From assembly GCA_051745305.1 (NCBI GenBank), contig JBNJDY010000004.1, forward strand, positions 1 to 58,800: a stretch of DNA of 58,800 nucleotides. The letters run 5' to 3'. The DNA is from Saliniplasma sp051745305. GTDB lineage: Archaea > Thermoplasmatota > Thermoplasmata > Halarchaeoplasmatales > Halarchaeoplasmataceae. Below the pieces are notes generated by a model. It did no database searches, was not told the origin of the DNA, and saw nothing but the letters and a program-made list of their open reading frames with translations. Of this stretch, positions 9,235 through 17,829 are shown in pieces; the first letter of the stretch is position 1, and every line of letters starts with the position of its first letter. The position numbers and the translations under genes were made by a program.

Positions 9235-9302
9235 TGAAAAACCAATTTGTGGTCATGTATTAAACTTTTTACCCAAAAATAAAAAAATTGATAGAAGGAG
9301 TT

Positions 9303-10934
9303 TTAGTCCTTCTTTTTGACTTTCGAAGGAACGATTTTTTCTAATTTTCCCTCTTCAATCAATTCAGTCAGGGTGTCTCTCAATTTGAATTTCTGGACCT
9401 TTCCCCTACCGGATACAGGCAAATCCATTCCTACCACTACATATCTTGGAACTTTGGCACTTGCTACTCTTCCATATAAGGAGTCAACCACATCTTGGGG
9501 TGATAGGTCTGAATCTTTGGTAGGTACAACTGCGGCAGCCACAACTTCACCAAGCTCCTCATCAGGTACACCGACTACGGCAACTTCTTTGATCTCTGGG
9601 TGTTCAATAAGATATTCCTCTATCTCCCGAGGATAAACGTTCAATCCACCGACGATAACCATATCCTTCTTTCTTCCGACTATCTTTACATAACCTCGTT
9701 CGTCCATCTCAGCAAGGTCACCACTATGCAGCCATCCCTTTTCGACAGTTTCATCCGTTGCTTCTGGTTTGTTATAATATCCCTCCATCACATTATAACC
9801 TTTCACTAGTAATTCTCCAGTTTCTCCAGGTTCTACTTCTTCACCCGAATCATCCACTATTTTTATTTCTTGGTCTGGCATGACCCTCCCAACTGTTTCT
9901 ACACGGTCTTCAATAGAATCATCGAACCGAGTCATCGTTACTCCAGGTGAGGCTTCCGTCAGCCCGTAAGTTATCGAGACATTGCAGCCTAGATCATTGA
10001 TGACTGATCTCATAGTTTCAACTGGGCAGCTCGAACCAGCCATTATACCTGTTCTAAGGCTGTCGGTATTATAATTCTCTTCCTTGGCAACTTCTAGTTC
10101 ACGTATGAACATTGTTGGTACACCGTGAATCATCGTTGCTTCTTCCGTTTCTACCAAATCCAACGCTTTATATGGATCGAAATCCACTAAGGGTATCATC
10201 GTTCCTCCAAATACCACCATCAATGTAATGCTCATTACGTTTCCGAAACAATGACTGAATGGAACAGGAATTACTAACTTATCATCTTCAGAAGTATGTA
10301 GTATTTCTCCCTGATCATGGGCATTTTTAACGATCTGGTAGTGAGTGAGTTGTACACCTTTTGGTTTTCCAGTAGTTCCAGATGTGTATAAGATGAAAGT
10401 TATATCGTCGTAATCTGTATTTTCTTTCCTTTCTAAATAATCCTCATTTTCTTCCCAATTTTTACCTTGTTCTAAAACATCATCGAAATTTAAAGTGGGT
10501 ATTTTGTCACTTTCTCCTTTCAACAATATAATTTGATCTAATTTAGGAAGTTCCGGTTTTACCTCTTCTAGTATATCTAAGAAATTGTACTTACCGTGTG
10601 TATCTGTAGTGATCACAGCTCTCGTATCCGAATCATCGAACATATACTGTATCTCACCACTCTTGTACCAAGGATCCGTTGGTACTACCACGGCACCAAT
10701 CTTAGGTACAGCAAACCATGCTATTACCCATTCAGGTAGATTAGGGAGCCATATCGATACTTTGTCTCCTCTACTTATTCCCTTTTTCATAAGAAAATGG
10801 GCTAATCTTTCAGCCTTTTCGTTCAATTCTTTATAGGTAATCCTCTGATCATTGAATATGATCGATTCTTTATCGGGATGTTCCTTTGCTTTTTCCTCTA
10901 ATAGTTTACCAATAGTGATTTTTGTTTCTTCCAT
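9303..10934 (-). CDS. Long-chain acyl-CoA synthetase / AMP-forming acid:CoA ligase
   Basis: 543 residues of the ANL superfamily: ATP-binding P-loop TLYTSGTTGKPKGV-type stretch (here LYTSGTTGKPKG), ITYGLTEASPG, the GWLHSGDLAEMDERGYVKIVGRKKDMVIVGGLNVYPREIE hinge region in segments, and a C-terminal catalytic lysine in GRGKVQKFKLRD. It activates a carboxylic acid to acyl-AMP and then acyl-CoA. Chain length cannot be read from sequence. The ATG at 10934 is preceded by ACGGGGTC. An upstream in-frame ATG at 11000 would put the start inside the promoter region. Confidence 0.88.
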   Translation of the reverse strand: MEETKITIGKLLEEKAKEHPDKESIIFNDQRITYKELNEKAERLAHFLMKKGISRGDKVSIWLPNLPEWVIAWFAVPKIGAVVVPTDPWYKSGEIQYMFDDSDTRAVITTDTHGKYNFLDILEEVKPELPKLDQIILLKGESDKIPTLNFDDVLEQGKNWEENEDYLERKENTDYDDITFILYTSGTTGKPKGVQLTHYQIVKNAHDQGEILHTSEDDKLVIPVPFSHCFGNVMSITLMVVFGGTMIPLVDFDPYKALDLVETEEATMIHGVPTMFIRELEVAKEENYNTDSLRTGIMAGSSCPVETMRSVINDLGCNVSITYGLTEASPGVTMTRFDDSIEDRVETVGRVMPDQEIKIVDDSGEEVEPGETGELLVKGYNVMEGYYNKPEATDETVEKGWLHSGDLAEMDERGYVKIVGRKKDMVIVGGLNVYPREIEEYLIEHPEIKEVAVVGVPDEELGEVVAAAVVPTKDSDLSPQDVVDSLYGRVASAKVPRYVVVGMDLPVSGRGKVQKFKLRDTLTELIEEGKLEKIVPSKVKKKD

Positions 10935-11011
10935 ATTATTGACCCCGTTGATATTCGAAGGTGAATTTGTGAAATCAGTTATAAGCCTTACGATTAGCAC
11001 ATATATACTTC

Positions 11012-11773
11012 TTATTTGCCGCTGGATTTTCTACCTACAACGATATATCCTGTATGACCCAGCATATCAAAAGAAGGTCGAACTCCTCTGTCTTGAACAA
11101 CCATCTCACGTTCAAAGCTTTCGAAAGATTTTATATCTATATAGTTCTGCTTTCTCAATTCTTTAACAGTTTTTTCCATCTGATTTACCGAAGGTATATA
11201 ACCTGCAAAAAATCTACCATTCTTTAATACTTCATTAGCCATAGGGACAGCTTTCCATGGTTCTGGTATGTCAACTATAAATGCATCAATATCTCTTTCT
11301 TCAACATCTTTAGTAACATCACCTTTTACAATTTCACATCTATCATCTAATCCTAACTTTTTGATATTAGTTTTAGCTGTCTGAATGTGATCATCACGCA
11401 GTTCGTAAGTTATAATTTCTCCATCCTTACCCACGTACTTACCAAGTAGAGCAGTAAGCATTCCAGACCCTGCGCCTCCTTCGACGACTTTACTACCGCA
11501 GAAGATGTCACAATAAAGGGCTATCTGGATACCAATCCTAGGTAAAATAATTTGAGCATCTCTTTTCAAAAAATATTCCGCATCTTTGATAGCCGGTTGT
11601 AATAACCTATATTCATCTCTTCCTAACTGGATTATGCTCCCCCATTCTTCATCTATCATCCTATGTGTATCTACCACGCCGATACCGGAGACTTTCTTTG
11701 TTTCTCCATCGACCTCAACTAAAGTCATCCAGTTTTTCTTCCAAAGTATTACATTTTCACCTTTCTGAATCAT
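11012..11773 (-). CDS. trmI: tRNA (adenine-57/58-N1)-methyltransferase
   Basis: 253 residues. A small N-terminal beta domain is followed by a class I SAM methyltransferase with motif I VVEGGAGSGMLTALLG (about residues 102-117), the YELRDD acidic motif and VDIPEPW motif IV. This layout is that of archaeal TrmI, which makes m1A57/m1A58 in the T-loop as a tetramer, stabilising tRNA. It lies 28 nt after a small coiled-coil gene and before the acyl-CoA synthetase. Confidence 0.88.
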   Translation of the reverse strand: MIQKGENVILWKKNWMTLVEVDGETKKVSGIGVVDTHRMIDEEWGSIIQLGRDEYRLLQPAIKDAEYFLKRDAQIILPRIGIQIALYCDIFCGSKVVEGGAGSGMLTALLGKYVGKDGEIITYELRDDHIQTAKTNIKKLGLDDRCEIVKGDVTKDVEERDIDAFIVDIPEPWKAVPMANEVLKNGRFFAGYIPSVNQMEKTVKELRKQNYIDIKSFESFEREMVVQDRGVRPSFDMLGHTGYIVVGRKSSGK

Positions 11774-11801
11774 GATATCCGGTAGATATTCCTTGTTAAT
11801 A

Positions 11802-12317
11802 TTATAGTTTCTTTTCCAGTTTCTTTAAACGATTGATAACACTTTCATATTGGTCCATAAGGTCCATCAGGTTATTGGAATCATTTAGATTAAAGAATTT
11901 TTCTTCTATCAATTCCTCTAATCTCTGTTTTACGTGTTCTTTGTTTTCCCTGTCAGGTTTTTCTTTCCATTCATCTAGCTTTTTGTCTAAAATCTTGTCT
12001 CTTTCCTCCTTGGAAAGTTCAGTTACTTCATCCAAGTTGTTAAAACCCAATTCTCTAGCCTCGTTTTCCAATCTGAAACATTGTGATTGAGAAACGGGCT
12101 CTCCGTTCAAAATATAATCCCCTTTTTCTTTTTTCAGATCTATATCCCTGTATGATTTGATTTTCTCTCTAGGATCGTCAGAGACTGTCTTGCTGTAATC
12201 TTTCTTCAATCGTTTGACTATACTTTCTTCGAGGTTCTCTTTAGCATTTAGTTTCAGATATCGTTCAATCGTTTCTAATCTTCCTTTAATATCGTTCAAT
12301 TCGTCTTCTACTTTCAT
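11802..12317 (-). CDS. Unknown charged helical protein
   Basis: 171 residues, highly charged. An N-terminal coiled coil (ELNDIKGRLETIERYLKL) and a C-terminal helix (NRLKKLEKKL) flank a middle section with GDYILNGEPVSQSQCFRLENEARELGF, which could be a small folded domain. I do not recognise the family. It is the first gene before trmI on the same strand. A TATA box (CTATAAAAG, 12345-12353) is about 32 nt before the ATG, making it nearly leaderless and divergent from the AGT-EndoV gene. Confidence 0.65.
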   Translation of the reverse strand: MKVEDELNDIKGRLETIERYLKLNAKENLEESIVKRLKKDYSKTVSDDPREKIKSYRDIDLKKEKGDYILNGEPVSQSQCFRLENEARELGFNNLDEVTELSKEERDKILDKKLDEWKEKPDRENKEHVKQRLEELIEEKFFNLNDSNNLMDLMDQYESVINRLKKLEKKL

Positions 12318-12344
12318 TGTTTCATTAAACGATATGTTACTATG

Positions 12345-12390
12345 CTTTTATAGTTTTTTAACAAAACAATAATCGAAAATGGTTTATTCT
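12345..12390. promoter_or_regulatory. Divergent TATA boxes for 12317(-) and 12412(+)
   Basis: Minus-strand CTATAAAAG (12345-12353) and plus-strand GTTTATTCT (12382-12390) are each 26-32 nt from the start codons they serve. Neither gene has a Shine-Dalgarno sequence, so both are probably leaderless. Confidence 0.5.
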
Positions 12391-12411
12391 ATGATATTGA
12401 TTTAACATTCG

Positions 12412-13377
12412 ATGTCTATACCTAAAATAGTTGATGAGTTCAGAAGTTATTTTTACGATATAGTGAAGCAGATACCTGAAGGAAGAGTTACTACATACGG
12501 AGTTTTAGCAGAAGCTTTAGGGGATAAGATAGCTTCTCGGGCAGTAGGTAAGATGTTGAATGAGAATCCAACTCCTATCATAGTACCTTGTCATAGAGTT
12601 GTTATGTCCACAGGGAAGATAGGAGGGTTTGGAATGGGTGTAGAAAAGAAAAAAGAATTGTTGAAGGATGAAGGAATAATTGTTAAGGAAGGTCGAATTA
12701 AAAGCTTTGATAAAATGTTGTTCACTGATTTTGAAGCAAAACCAGTATTGAAAGAGCTTAGAGAGGAACAAAATAAAGCTAAAGAGAAGATCGAAATCGT
12801 TGATCAAGTAGAAAATCCAGAAATAGTAGGTGGTGTAGATGTCTCGTATGGTGAAAAAAAGGCATATGGGTCTCTTTCTATTTGGAATGAAAGAGATGAG
12901 ATCGATAATGTTATTGTAGATGCGGAGATCTCTTTTCCATATATACCCACATATTTGGCATATAGAGAACTACCTGTACTAAAAAAGTTGATCGAAACCT
13001 CAGATATAACGCCAGATGCTGTACTGGTTGATGGTAATGGTGTGCTTCATCCTAGAGGTCTCGGTCTAGCTTCCCATTTAGGTGTTGAAATGGATATATC
13101 AACGATAGGTGTGGCAAAAAGCCAATTGACCGGTAAAGTGAATGGTAGTGTTTCTCATGGGTATCCAGTTAAGAAAATCATGGATAAAAGAAAGATGGTA
13201 GGCTATGCTTATTTAAGCAGTTCTAGAGCGAAAAATCCCATATATATTTCACCGGGTAATAAGGTATCCTTTGAAACCTCGTTGGACGTTGTAAGAAACC
13301 ATTGCGATTACAAGATCCCAAATCCTATTCGAAATGCCCATATTTCAGCCAACAAAAGGAGGAAGATGAATGAATAA
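12412..13377 (+). CDS. O6-alkylguanine-DNA alkyltransferase / endonuclease V fusion
   Basis: 321 residues with two repair enzymes in one chain. Residues 1-95 are the DNA-binding alkyltransferase domain with the PCHR acceptor cysteine (Cys60), the RAVGKMLN helix and the GKIGGFG loop. Residues 105-321 are endonuclease V, with the metal-binding Asp143 (GGVDVSY), Glu186 (YLAYRELP) and Asp207 (LVDGNGVLHPRGLGLASHLG). The fusion removes O6-alkyl groups and nicks at deaminated bases such as inosine. The same architecture is known from Ferroplasma and its relatives. The N-terminal beta domain of classic AGT is absent. It has a leaderless-type start. The downstream histone deacetylase-like gene overlaps it by 8 nt. 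Confidence 0.92.
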   Translation: MSIPKIVDEFRSYFYDIVKQIPEGRVTTYGVLAEALGDKIASRAVGKMLNENPTPIIVPCHRVVMSTGKIGGFGMGVEKKKELLKDEGIIVKEGRIKSFDKMLFTDFEAKPVLKELREEQNKAKEKIEIVDQVENPEIVGGVDVSYGEKKAYGSLSIWNERDEIDNVIVDAEISFPYIPTYLAYRELPVLKKLIETSDITPDAVLVDGNGVLHPRGLGLASHLGVEMDISTIGVAKSQLTGKVNGSVSHGYPVKKIMDKRKMVGYAYLSSSRAKNPIYISPGNKVSFETSLDVVRNHCDYKIPNPIRNAHISANKRRKMNE

Positions 13378-14407
13378 AGCACCCCTGTTCTATCATAAAG
13401 ATTATGGTAACTATTATTTCGGAGATTTTCATCCGTTCAATCCAGATCGTTTTCCAACATTTATATCTATGATCAAAGAGAATGAAACAATTAAAAATGC
13501 TCTTAATATAATTGAGTCGCCTAGAGCAGAGAACGAAGATCTCTGTCTGATTCATCCAATTCAATATATAGAAAAGGTGGAAAAATTGGCTAAGCGGGGT
13601 GGAAGAGTATCACCTGACACACCTATAACAGAGTATGCTCCTGAAGCCGCTAGAAGAATAGTAGGTGGGACGTTGCAGGCTGCCAAATTGAGTGAAGAGT
13701 ATAAGACGTTAATCAACTTCGGTGGTCTCCATCATGCTGGAAGAGAGAAAGGAGAAGGCTTTTGTTTGTTCAATGACGTAGCTGTAGCTGCCCAGTATCT
13801 TGTGAATGAAGGTAAAAAAGTGTGCGTTTTAGACACTGATGCACATCAGGGAAATGGCACAATGGATATATTTTATGATACCCCAGATGTATTATTCATA
13901 TCTATACATCAGGACCCAAGGACCCTTTATCCAGGTAGGGGTAATATAGAAGAAATTGGACATGGTTCTGGAGAAGGTTTTATAGTTAATATTCCATTAC
14001 CTAGGGATTCCAACATAGCAGAGTATCATTATAGTTTCCAAGAAGTTATATTTCCAATAATAAAAGAGTATAATCCGGATATAATTATTCGAAATGGTGG
14101 ATCAGACCCACATCATTCAGATTCCCTTACGGATTTAGCTTTAGATATGAGAGGGTTGGAGTTTCTTGGCAGAAGTGCGGCAGATATCGCTCGTAAAGTA
14201 AATGCATCTCATATAGATCTTATGTTATCTGGTTATGGTAGAAGGGTTTTAGAAGGATGGATATCTATTTTAAAAGGAGTATTGGATCTTGACATAGATA
14301 CGCCTTCTGATCAGAAAATAGGTGAACCTGGACAGGAACCTAAAAATACTCTTGTCACAACCATAAGTGATTTAAAAGAGATATTACAACCTTGGTGGAA
14401 TTTTTGA
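13370..14407 (+). CDS. Histone deacetylase-fold (AcuC/class II HDAC-like) deacetylase
   Basis: 345 residues. The catalytic HH pair is at 121-122, DTDAHQGNG contributes zinc ligands Asp157 and His159, and NGGSDPHHSD contributes Asp246. The GEGFCLFND segment is also typical, so the zinc site is complete. The fold acts on acetyl-lysine in proteins, acetylpolyamines or related N-acyl substrates, and the natural substrate here is unknown. AGGAGG lies 7-8 nt before the ATG and inside the end of the repair fusion, which it overlaps out of frame by 8 nt, so the two are co-transcribed. Confidence 0.85.
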   Translation: MNKAPLFYHKDYGNYYFGDFHPFNPDRFPTFISMIKENETIKNALNIIESPRAENEDLCLIHPIQYIEKVEKLAKRGGRVSPDTPITEYAPEAARRIVGGTLQAAKLSEEYKTLINFGGLHHAGREKGEGFCLFNDVAVAAQYLVNEGKKVCVLDTDAHQGNGTMDIFYDTPDVLFISIHQDPRTLYPGRGNIEEIGHGSGEGFIVNIPLPRDSNIAEYHYSFQEVIFPIIKEYNPDIIIRNGGSDPHHSDSLTDLALDMRGLEFLGRSAADIARKVNASHIDLMLSGYGRRVLEGWISILKGVLDLDIDTPSDQKIGEPGQEPKNTLVTTISDLKEILQPWWNF

Positions 14408-14429
14408 GCATATCCGGTATACCGTTAGG

Positions 14430-14438
14430 TTTAAATAA
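14430..14438 (+). promoter_or_regulatory. TATA box of the S10-spc ribosomal operon
   Basis: TTTAAATAA 22 nt after the preceding gene. A start site about 26 nt downstream (near 14460) leaves a leader of about 160 nt before rpl3. Confidence 0.65.
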
Positions 14439-14459
14439 CAGACCCTTGTAATGGGTTGT

Positions 14460-14619
14460 TGTATTCAGCCTTTGACCAGACGTGATGGGCAATCCTATAG
14501 GGATCCCACACAAAGCACGTCACGGTCAATGGACATGAGCAGGAAGGTTAATTTATCCTTCTAGCTTGAACGTACAATATTTGTGCGTTTCGCAACTCAT
14601 ATTAGATTGAGGTGTACCT
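14460..14619 (+). promoter_or_regulatory. Structured 5' leader of the ribosomal protein operon
   Basis: Three consecutive hairpins can be drawn. The first (14472-14529) pairs TTGACC with GGTCAA, GACGTG with CACGTC, TGGG with CCCA and ATCC with GGAT around a TATAG loop. The second (14538-14566) pairs AGCAGGAAGG with CCTTCTAGCT with one mismatch. The third (14569-14589) is a 9-bp stem (AACGTACAA with TTGTGCGTT) with a TAT triloop. GAGGTG at 14609-14614 is the rpl3 ribosome binding site. Most operons here have short or no leaders, so this is a good candidate for autoregulation by a ribosomal protein. The ligand is not known. Confidence 0.55.
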
Positions 14620-15618
14620 ATGGTAGACACACATCATCCACGTAGAGGTTCTATGGGGTATTCCCCCAGAAAAAGAGCACCCAGCATGACGCCCAAGATC
14701 CGTTCTTGGCCGGAAACAGATGGAACTACGAAAGTACAGGGTTTTCCTGGCTATAAAGCAGGGATGACACATGCCTTTGTAGTTGATTATAGACCGACTA
14801 GTACTACATCTGGCCAGGAAGTCAGAGTGCCAGTTACTGTTATAGAAGTACCGCCCATTACGGTTTGCGGTTTAAGATTCTATGAGGAAACTCACGAGGG
14901 CTTAAAAACGATGGGAGAAGTTTGGGCAAAAAAAGTAGATAAGTCACTGAAAAAGAAATTACCTATCCCTAACAGTTATGATACTGAAAAGATGTGGGGG
15001 AAGATAGATGAAGATAAGGTAGATGAGGTAAGGATTATAGCCCACACACACCCCGAGAAAGTTTCAGGTCTTCCAAAAAAGAAACCTGAGATAATGGAAT
15101 TAAGGATCGGAGGGGGGACTATACAAGAGAGGATCGATATAGGCAGGGAGAAACTTGGAAAAGACATTGAGTTCTCCGAATTTGGTAGTTCTGGAGACAT
15201 GGTGGATGTTACAGCTATAACCAAAGGTAAAGGTTTCCAAGGTCACATAAAAAGATGGGGTGTCAAATTATTATCTCATAAAAATAGTAAATCTAAAAGA
15301 AATATAGGGACTACGGGTGTTTTCATCCCTGGATATATTCGTCCTACTGTACCACAAGCGGGACAGATGGGATATCATCAGAGGACCGAATTAAATAAAA
15401 GAGTTTTAAAGATGGGTGAAGACGGGTCAGAGATCACTCCAAGTGGAGGATTTTTGAAGTACGGGGATGTTAAAAATCCATATGTATTATTGCACGGTAC
15501 CATACCTGGACCAGCTAAAAGGTTGGTTATAATGAGAGATCAGGTACGGAAGACAGGTGTGCAAGTCGAGGAACCAAATCTCACTTACATCTCTACAGAG
15601 AGTAAACAGGGGGTCTAA
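14620..15618 (+). CDS. rpl3: 50S ribosomal protein L3
   Basis: 332 residues, normal length for archaeal L3 (uL3). It begins with the basic, proline-rich MVDTHHPRRGSMGYSPRKRA stretch that reaches into the rRNA core, followed by FPGYKAGMTH and the ITKGKGFQGHIKRWG loop that contacts the peptidyl transferase region. First gene of the long ribosomal operon, preceded by GAGGTG six bases upstream and by the structured leader. Confidence 0.96.
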   Translation: MVDTHHPRRGSMGYSPRKRAPSMTPKIRSWPETDGTTKVQGFPGYKAGMTHAFVVDYRPTSTTSGQEVRVPVTVIEVPPITVCGLRFYEETHEGLKTMGEVWAKKVDKSLKKKLPIPNSYDTEKMWGKIDEDKVDEVRIIAHTHPEKVSGLPKKKPEIMELRIGGGTIQERIDIGREKLGKDIEFSEFGSSGDMVDVTAITKGKGFQGHIKRWGVKLLSHKNSKSKRNIGTTGVFIPGYIRPTVPQAGQMGYHQRTELNKRVLKMGEDGSEITPSGGFLKYGDVKNPYVLLHGTIPGPAKRLVIMRDQVRKTGVQVEEPNLTYISTESKQGV

Positions 15619-15622
15619 TTAA

Positions 15623-16390
15623 ATGAAAGCTAAAATTTATGATATTGATGGAAACAAAAAAAGTGATTTAGATCTCCCTATTATTTTTGATGAGGAAATT
15701 AGACCTGACATCATTAAAAGGGCGGTCGAAGCAGAACAAGCTAATAGAAGACAGCCTTATGGTCCCGCTAAAAGGGCTGGGATGAGGCATGCTACAGAAT
15801 CAGTAGGTAAAGGTCAGGGTATTTCCAGGGTACAGCGTTATACACAACTCGGAAATAGAGCAACGGAATCTCCGCCAAATGTTGGTGGTAGAAGGGCACA
15901 CCCACCTAAGCCGGAAAAAGACTTGGGTAAGAAGGTTAATAAAAAAGAAAAAGCCAAAGCAAGGAGATCAGCCCTAGCTGCAACAACTAACAAAAGTTTG
16001 GTGGTTGGTAGGGGCCATAGATTTGATAATGAATCTATAGATTTTCCAATCGTCGTAGAGGATGATATCGAGGATATAGAAAAAACTAGTGAGGCGATTA
16101 AATTTTTAAAGAAACTCGGTGTTTATTCAGATATAGAAAGAGCAAAAAACGGTAAAAAAGTAAGGCCCGGTAAAGGGAAAATTAGAGGACGTAAATATAA
16201 GAAACCTGTTAGTTTACTCGTAGCCCTTTCTAATGATTGTAATGGTAAAGATGCTTTTTCGAATTTAGCCGGTATCTCTGTGAAAAGTCCAGAGGAGATC
16301 ACTGTTGAAGATTTAGCCCCTGGTGGCGAGATGGGTAGGTTAACGATATTTAGTAAAAAAGTAATAGACCAAATGGAGGATTGGTATTGA
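15623..16390 (+). CDS. rpl4: 50S ribosomal protein L4 (L4/L1e)
   Basis: 255 residues of archaeal uL4. The internal arginine-rich extension (QRYTQLGNRATESPPNVGGRRAHPPKPEKD) at about residues 70-105 lines the exit tunnel. KVRPGKGKIRGRKYKKP and a C-terminal VEDLAPGGEMGRLTIF are typical. The start lies 4 nt after rpl3; its stop overlaps the rpl23 start. In bacteria L4 represses its own operon, so it is one candidate ligand for the leader (inference). Confidence 0.95.
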   Translation: MKAKIYDIDGNKKSDLDLPIIFDEEIRPDIIKRAVEAEQANRRQPYGPAKRAGMRHATESVGKGQGISRVQRYTQLGNRATESPPNVGGRRAHPPKPEKDLGKKVNKKEKAKARRSALAATTNKSLVVGRGHRFDNESIDFPIVVEDDIEDIEKTSEAIKFLKKLGVYSDIERAKNGKKVRPGKGKIRGRKYKKPVSLLVALSNDCNGKDAFSNLAGISVKSPEEITVEDLAPGGEMGRLTIFSKKVIDQMEDWY

Positions 16391-16659
16391 TGGTTGAATT
16401 TGATACTCCTCATAAAGTAGTTCTCTATCCGTATGTAACTGAAAAGACAATGGTTAAGATGGAAAAAGAGAACAAACTTGAATTCATAGTCGCATTAAAA
16501 TCTAATAAGCAACAGATAAAAGAAGCAATTGGTGAACTTTTTGAAGCAGAAGTAGAAAAGGTTAATACTAGAATAGATCAACACGGTAAAAGAGCTACCG
16601 TTAAGTTTACAGATGAATATTCAGCAGAAGAGATTGGTATGAGGATAGGTGTATTCTGA
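16390..16659 (+). CDS. rpl23: 50S ribosomal protein L23
   Basis: 89 residues of uL23, which sits at the tunnel exit and helps dock SRP and SecY. PYVTEKTMVKMEKENKLEFIV matches the N-terminal signature in segments. The ATG at 16390 overlaps the L4 stop (TGATG) with GGAGG about 11 nt upstream. An upstream in-frame TTG would sit directly on that site and is rejected. Confidence 0.93.
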   Translation: MVEFDTPHKVVLYPYVTEKTMVKMEKENKLEFIVALKSNKQQIKEAIGELFEAEVEKVNTRIDQHGKRATVKFTDEYSAEEIGMRIGVF

Positions 16660-16669
16660 GGTGTTTTAG

Positions 16670-17404
16670 ATGGGAAAAAGGATAATTCCACAAAGAAGAG
16701 GAAAGGGCTCACCGACTTATCGTTCACCTAGTCACAGGCATTTAGCTAAACCTGGCTATCCTAAAATGGAAGAAACGAAAGGTGAAGTTATTGAGTTACA
16801 TCATGCCCCTGGTAGAACTGCCCCATTAGCAGAAGTTGAATTTGATAATGGTGAAACGGCTTTTATGCTTGCTAATCATGGCTTAAGAGTTGGGGGAACT
16901 ATCGAGGTAGGCACGGATGCTAAAATTAAGAAAGGAAATGTTTTACCTTTAGGTAAGATACCAGTCGGTATGTTTGTATATAATATCGAGTTGGAGCCTT
17001 TAGATGGTGGAAAACTTGTTAAAGCTGCTGGAGAAAATGCGGTCATAATCTCCCAAGGTAAGAAATTTACAACTTTACGTTTACCTTCCGGTTCGTTTAA
17101 GAATGTTGATAGAAGATGTAGGGCTACTGTTGGTATCACTGCAGGTGGCGGACATAAAGATAAGCCATTCGCCAAAGCAGGCAAAAGATTTAACGCTTAC
17201 AAAAGTAAAGCAAAAAGACCTCGAAAGGTCCGTGGTATTGCGATGAATGCTGTAAATCATCCACACGGTGGAGGAGATCACCAGCATGTAGGTGTTGGAT
17301 CAACAGTGTCAGCTAATGCACCACCTGGTAGAAAGGTGGGTAGACTCTCTTCTAAGAAGAAGAAAAAAAAGAAAAAGAAAGAGGCTAAACAAAGGAGGAA
17401 GTAA
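16670..17404 (+). CDS. rpl2: 50S ribosomal protein L2
   Basis: 244 residues of uL2, the peptidyl-transferase-centre protein. GKRIIPQRRGKGSP is at the N-terminus and RGIAMNAVNHPHGGGDHQHVG carries the conserved histidine, listed here in parts. The C-terminus ends in a run of nine lysines plus a basic tail, longer and simpler than usual, encoded by an A/G-only stretch. The stop of rpl23 is fused to its ribosome binding site (TGAGGTG). Confidence 0.95.
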   Translation: MGKRIIPQRRGKGSPTYRSPSHRHLAKPGYPKMEETKGEVIELHHAPGRTAPLAEVEFDNGETAFMLANHGLRVGGTIEVGTDAKIKKGNVLPLGKIPVGMFVYNIELEPLDGGKLVKAAGENAVIISQGKKFTTLRLPSGSFKNVDRRCRATVGITAGGGHKDKPFAKAGKRFNAYKSKAKRPRKVRGIAMNAVNHPHGGGDHQHVGVGSTVSANAPPGRKVGRLSSKKKKKKKKKEAKQRRK

Positions 17405-17406
17405 TC

Positions 17407-17817
17407 ATGGCTAAGAAGAAATTATCAACTAGAAAGAAGAAAGAGTTCACCTATAGAGGCCGCACTATTGATGAACTCAAATCGATGTCACTTTCAGAAT
17501 TAAAACAGATACTTCCTGCAAGGGCAAGAAGGTCTTTAGAAAGAGGTTTGAATGAAGAAGAAAAAAGGTTTTTGGACAATATTCAAAACAAAGAAAAAGA
17601 TGTTTATCGAACTCATAGGAGAGAGATGATCATAATGCCACAATTTGTAGGGAAAACGATTGCAGTTTATAACGGTCAGGAATTTAAAGAAGTTAGGATA
17701 GAACCTGAAATGATAGGTCATTATCTTGGAGAATTTGCTATGACAAGAGGAAAAGTAGAACATTCTGGTCCTGGTGTTGGAGCTACCAGATCTTCAAAAT
17801 ATATTCCATTAAAGTGA
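17407..17817 (+). CDS. rps19: 30S ribosomal protein S19
   Basis: 136 residues of archaeal uS19. The conserved core is RTHRREMIIMPQFVGKTIAVYNG, with HYLGEFAMTRG and the C-terminal HSGPGVGATRSSKYIPLK, all as in archaeal homologues. It starts 2 nt after the rpl2 stop, with AGGAGG inside the end of rpl2. It contacts S13 in the 30S head. Confidence 0.95.
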   Translation: MAKKKLSTRKKKEFTYRGRTIDELKSMSLSELKQILPARARRSLERGLNEEEKRFLDNIQNKEKDVYRTHRREMIIMPQFVGKTIAVYNGQEFKEVRIEPEMIGHYLGEFAMTRGKVEHSGPGVGATRSSKYIPLK

Positions 17818-17829
17818 GGTGTTTAAAGA

